Source: JAQUBU01 sp036677685
Lineage (GTDB): Bacteria; Bacillota; Syntrophomonadia; Syntrophomonadales; Syntrophomonadaceae
NCBI GenBank assembly: GCA_036677685.1
Contig: JAVBWA010000033.1
Span: 1-64,000 of the forward strand
Direction of reading: 5' to 3'
DNA: 64,000 bases
Position numbers and translations under genes: made by a program. Under the pieces are notes generated by a model. The model made no database searches, was not told the DNA's origin, and saw only the letters and a program-made list of their open reading frames with translations. Below, piece after piece: positions 61,566-64,000 of the stretch (position 1 is the stretch's first letter; each line of letters starts with the position of its first letter).

Positions 61566-64000
61566 ATGAGGTCGAAACAACTGTTGCCTTTACTAAGCAA
61601 ACGTTTATCAATTCAGCCGGGCGACCGGCACCGGCTGGGTTTAATGATACCGGTGTTTTTCTCTCTGGGAATGGGGGAAGTTCTGGGCATCAGCTCATCG
61701 GTGTCAATCTTCAATGTGCGTTATGGTGTTGAACACCTGCCTCTGATGTATGTGCTGGAAGCCGCCGGTCTTTTGCTGGTCTCGGCGGTAATTGCGGAAA
61801 TGTCGGGTAAAATGCGGCGCCCCCGCTTTCTCCGCAGCACTTATGGAATTATGACCGGTTTGATTATGGTCAATGGTCTGGTGTTACTATTGGCCAAGTC
61901 CGGTGCTTTTGAGCTCACACCTGTTTATTATCCGGTTTTGCTGGTAGGCTCTATGGTCGTCTTCTTTCAGCTTACGCCGCTTATCTGGCTGATTGCGGTG
62001 GATATCTGTTCAACCCAGCAAGCCAAGCGCCTGTTTCCTATTATGGAAGGCGCGAATACCATCGGCTGTATTACGGCGGGATTCTTGGGAAAATTGCTGG
62101 CTCCGGCGGGAGTGGAAATAATCTATGGCTTTTGGGCTTTGGTCTTATTGGGCGGGGGATGCTTCCTCTTCAAAACCGTCCGGTACTACATTGCCCCCTT
62201 GAATTTGCAGAACACGGAAGAAACCTCCGATTTGAGCAGCAGTGTAAAGGGTATATTCCGGTCGCGTTTTTTACTGGTTACCTTGGGATTGTTAACCCTG
62301 GTCATGACCCTTTACTTTCTTATGGATTACCAGTTCAATACCATCGCGCGAATGTCTTTCAGCAATGAAGCGCAACTGGCCGGATTCCTGGCCATGTTCT
62401 TGGCCGTGGCCAATTTCGTGGCGATAATTATTCAATTCGGTTTTTTGAGCCGTATCATGTCCATGCTGGGGGTCAGCAATGTCACCTTGCTGGTGACCGC
62501 CGGCCTGGGTTCTTGCTTTTTGCTCATGGTTTTTTCGGTTTCCCGTCCCTTGGCCTTGGGTGCGGTTTTTGTAGGGTACTTGATTACCAGGATATTGGTC
62601 AATGTAGTTGGGGCGCCGTCTTATCAGATATCATTCAAGGTGGTGCCGGCCCATGAGAGAGACGGTATCCGGTTTTTGGTGGAAGCCCTGGTCGCCCTGG
62701 GCGGTATGCTGGGGGGGGCCGCCTTATCCGGTCTACATTCCCATAACCTGATGAGTATGCGAACGGTATCGGGCGTTGGACTGCTGTTGGCAGCCCTGGC
62801 TTTTTACGCTGCCTGGAAGAACCGGACATTTTATCTTAAAGAGTTGATTGGCTGCATTGCCAACGGGGTTCAGGATTTAACGGAGGATGGCCGTTTACTT
62901 TTAGGCAGTTTTATTCCTCCCGGTTTTCTAAACCAGCTTTTTTCGTTGCTGCATCATCCTGATGACCGCAAACGCAGCCTGGTCCTGGAAATTGCGGAGC
63001 AGTTGGAGCCGGAGACTCTGCAGCCCTGGATTGACGATCTGCTGAAGGATTCCTGTGCCGAGGTAAGAAAGAGCGCGTTAAGGTGTTGTTCGCGTCTGGA
63101 AAGCAGCGATTACGAACATGATGCGGTAATGGCCTGCTGCCGGGATGATGAACCGGAGGTCCGGGCGGCGGCTATAGCTTTACTGCCTTCGCTGGGTGCC
63201 GGGACCGCACAGCTTTATGCGGCACTTGCCGATCCCGACCCTTTGGTAGTTTCCCGAACGGTTGCTGCGCTTTGCCAATCCGGATCGCAGCCCGATTATG
63301 AACAGATAACGGCAGCGGTGAAACGCTGCCTGTCCGGAGATACGCACTCGGCCGCTGCGATCTGCCGGGCTATTGGGCAAGCCGGTTTGCATGAGTTCTC
63401 ACCCCGGTTGACAACTCTCCTGGATGCCGAACCGGGACTCAGGGCGGCGGCCTGTGAAGCTCTGGGCAGGCTGCAGTGTATGGAAGCGATACCGAAGATT
63501 ATTTCCGTGTATGCGGAAGCCGACCGGGAATTTCATAAAGTGGCGGACCAGGCTCTCATGGACATGGGAGATGCTGCGCTCCCGGTTTTGTTGAAGGAAT
63601 TGGAGAATTGGCAGGATTTGCGCTCCTGGCTGGCGATCATAAAAGCCCTGGCGGCTCTTCGGGAAGATGCCCGACCTTCGGAAGTGCTGGTGGACAGCTG
63701 CCTGCAGCAGCTAAATGATCTGTCCCTGTTTCGGAATCTGCAGATTGCTGTGGAGCAAACCGGACAAGCGGCACTGGCCAGCCTATCCGGTTTGCGCTGC
63801 GCGGAGATCGGCTTGCTGCAGATGGAAGCCTGCTGGTCGGTGCTGGCCAGCATTTATGATCCCTTTGTTATTGCCCGGGTCAAAGCCGCCAGCCGGGAAG
63901 ATGATATCGACTTGCGGGAAACCTCGCTGGAAGCATTGTCCGAGGGACTGGCGGACCGGCGGCTGGCCAGGGCCATGATGGAGGTATTGGACCGGCAGGA
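61566..64000 (+). CDS. Nucleotide-transporter-like membrane protein with HEAT-repeat tail (3' end outside window)
   Basis: From the ATG at 61566 one frame stays open to the right edge (about 811 codons). Residues 20-425 contain ten or more hydrophobic helices, with a segment DICSTQQAKRLFPIMEGANT that resembles the ATP/ADP-type (Npt) carriers and related MFS proteins. From about residue 440 come soluble HEAT-like repeats (for example DSCAEVRKSALRCCSRL, DDEPEVRAAAIALLPSL, DAEPGLRAAACEALGRL). Such carrier-HEAT fusions are known in some free-living bacteria but uncharacterised. The GGGG before the ATG is a weak ribosome-binding site. The product continues beyond 64000. Confidence 0.75.
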   Translation, partial: MRSKQLLPLLSKRLSIQPGDRHRLGLMIPVFFSLGMGEVLGISSSVSIFNVRYGVEHLPLMYVLEAAGLLLVSAVIAEMSGKMRRPRFLRSTYGIMTGLIMVNGLVLLLAKSGAFELTPVYYPVLLVGSMVVFFQLTPLIWLIAVDICSTQQAKRLFPIMEGANTIGCITAGFLGKLLAPAGVEIIYGFWALVLLGGGCFLFKTVRYYIAPLNLQNTEETSDLSSSVKGIFRSRFLLVTLGLLTLVMTLYFLMDYQFNTIARMSFSNEAQLAGFLAMFLAVANFVAIIIQFGFLSRIMSMLGVSNVTLLVTAGLGSCFLLMVFSVSRPLALGAVFVGYLITRILVNVVGAPSYQISFKVVPAHERDGIRFLVEALVALGGMLGGAALSGLHSHNLMSMRTVSGVGLLLAALAFYAAWKNRTFYLKELIGCIANGVQDLTEDGRLLLGSFIPPGFLNQLFSLLHHPDDRKRSLVLEIAEQLEPETLQPWIDDLLKDSCAEVRKSALRCCSRLESSDYEHDAVMACCRDDEPEVRAAAIALLPSLGAGTAQLYAALADPDPLVVSRTVAALCQSGSQPDYEQITAAVKRCLSGDTHSAAAICRAIGQAGLHEFSPRLTTLLDAEPGLRAAACEALGRLQCMEAIPKIISVYAEADREFHKVADQALMDMGDAALPVLLKELENWQDLRSWLAIIKALAALREDARPSEVLVDSCLQQLNDLSLFRNLQIAVEQTGQAALASLSGLRCAEIGLLQMEACWSVLASIYDPFVIARVKAASREDDIDLRETSLEALSEGLADRRLARAMMEVLDRQ

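Overview
The window looks like a chromosome segment of a strictly anaerobic, low-to-mid GC Gram-positive of the Syntrophomonadaceae type (butyrate- or fatty-acid-metabolising, possibly Syntrophomonas-like). The evidence is gene content: a beta-oxidation cluster (hydroxyacyl-CoA dehydrogenase, crotonase, thiolase, acyl-CoA dehydrogenase), a CoA-transferase, a tungsten-type aldehyde:ferredoxin oxidoreductase with a NuoEFG-like diaphorase, an oxygen-sensitive class III ribonucleotide reductase, sigma-54 enhancer-binding activators, and strong GGAGG ribosome-binding sites. The genus is an inference; no rRNA or marker gene is present.

Layout. 0-9 kb: small secreted or hypothetical genes, an IS110-family remnant, a ketopantoate-reductase-like gene, a radical-SAM AmrS-like enzyme, a PilZ protein and an Fpg-like glycosylase with two altered key residues. 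9-21 kb: arginine biosynthesis (argC-J-B-D-F-G, later argH), split by nrdD/nrdG, which is preceded by a tandem NrdR operator. 21.4-30.2 kb: an accessory region anchored on tRNA-Thr(CGT). It has an exact 47-bp duplicate of the tRNA 3' end at 25.6 kb, a broken tyrosine integrase, a broken RES-domain gene, a REP-type transposase stub and two further tRNA-3'-end fragments. 30-39 kb: a FIST-GGDEF-HD-GYP signalling protein, cell-surface 'stalk' (copper-amine-oxidase-N) proteins, one of them fused to an acetolactate decarboxylase, and a large STAS-kinase-like fusion.

39-61 kb is the energy-metabolism part. hbd-crt-thl-acd run on the minus strand, and hbd is preceded by a sigma-54 promoter. Divergent from these is an activator whose N-terminus is a [2Fe-2S] ferredoxin-like domain, followed by two near-duplicate PAS domains. 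Next is a CoA-transferase with its own sigma-54 promoter. A second, AcoR-like sigma-54 activator precedes a sigma-54 promoter and an operon of polyferredoxin, AOR, NuoE-, NuoF- and NuoG-N-like subunits, MoaD and a HesA/ThiF-type activator. This gives a self-contained aldehyde/carboxylate redox module able to couple to NAD(H) and ferredoxin. The window ends inside a nucleotide-transporter-like membrane protein with a HEAT-repeat tail.

Two things are not explained by genes. One is a dispersed family of about 130-190 bp structured repeats (eight copies, both orientations, two tandem pairs) with paired changes in a stem. The other is an approximately 290-bp GC-rich element bounded by inverted repeats beside the AOR operon.
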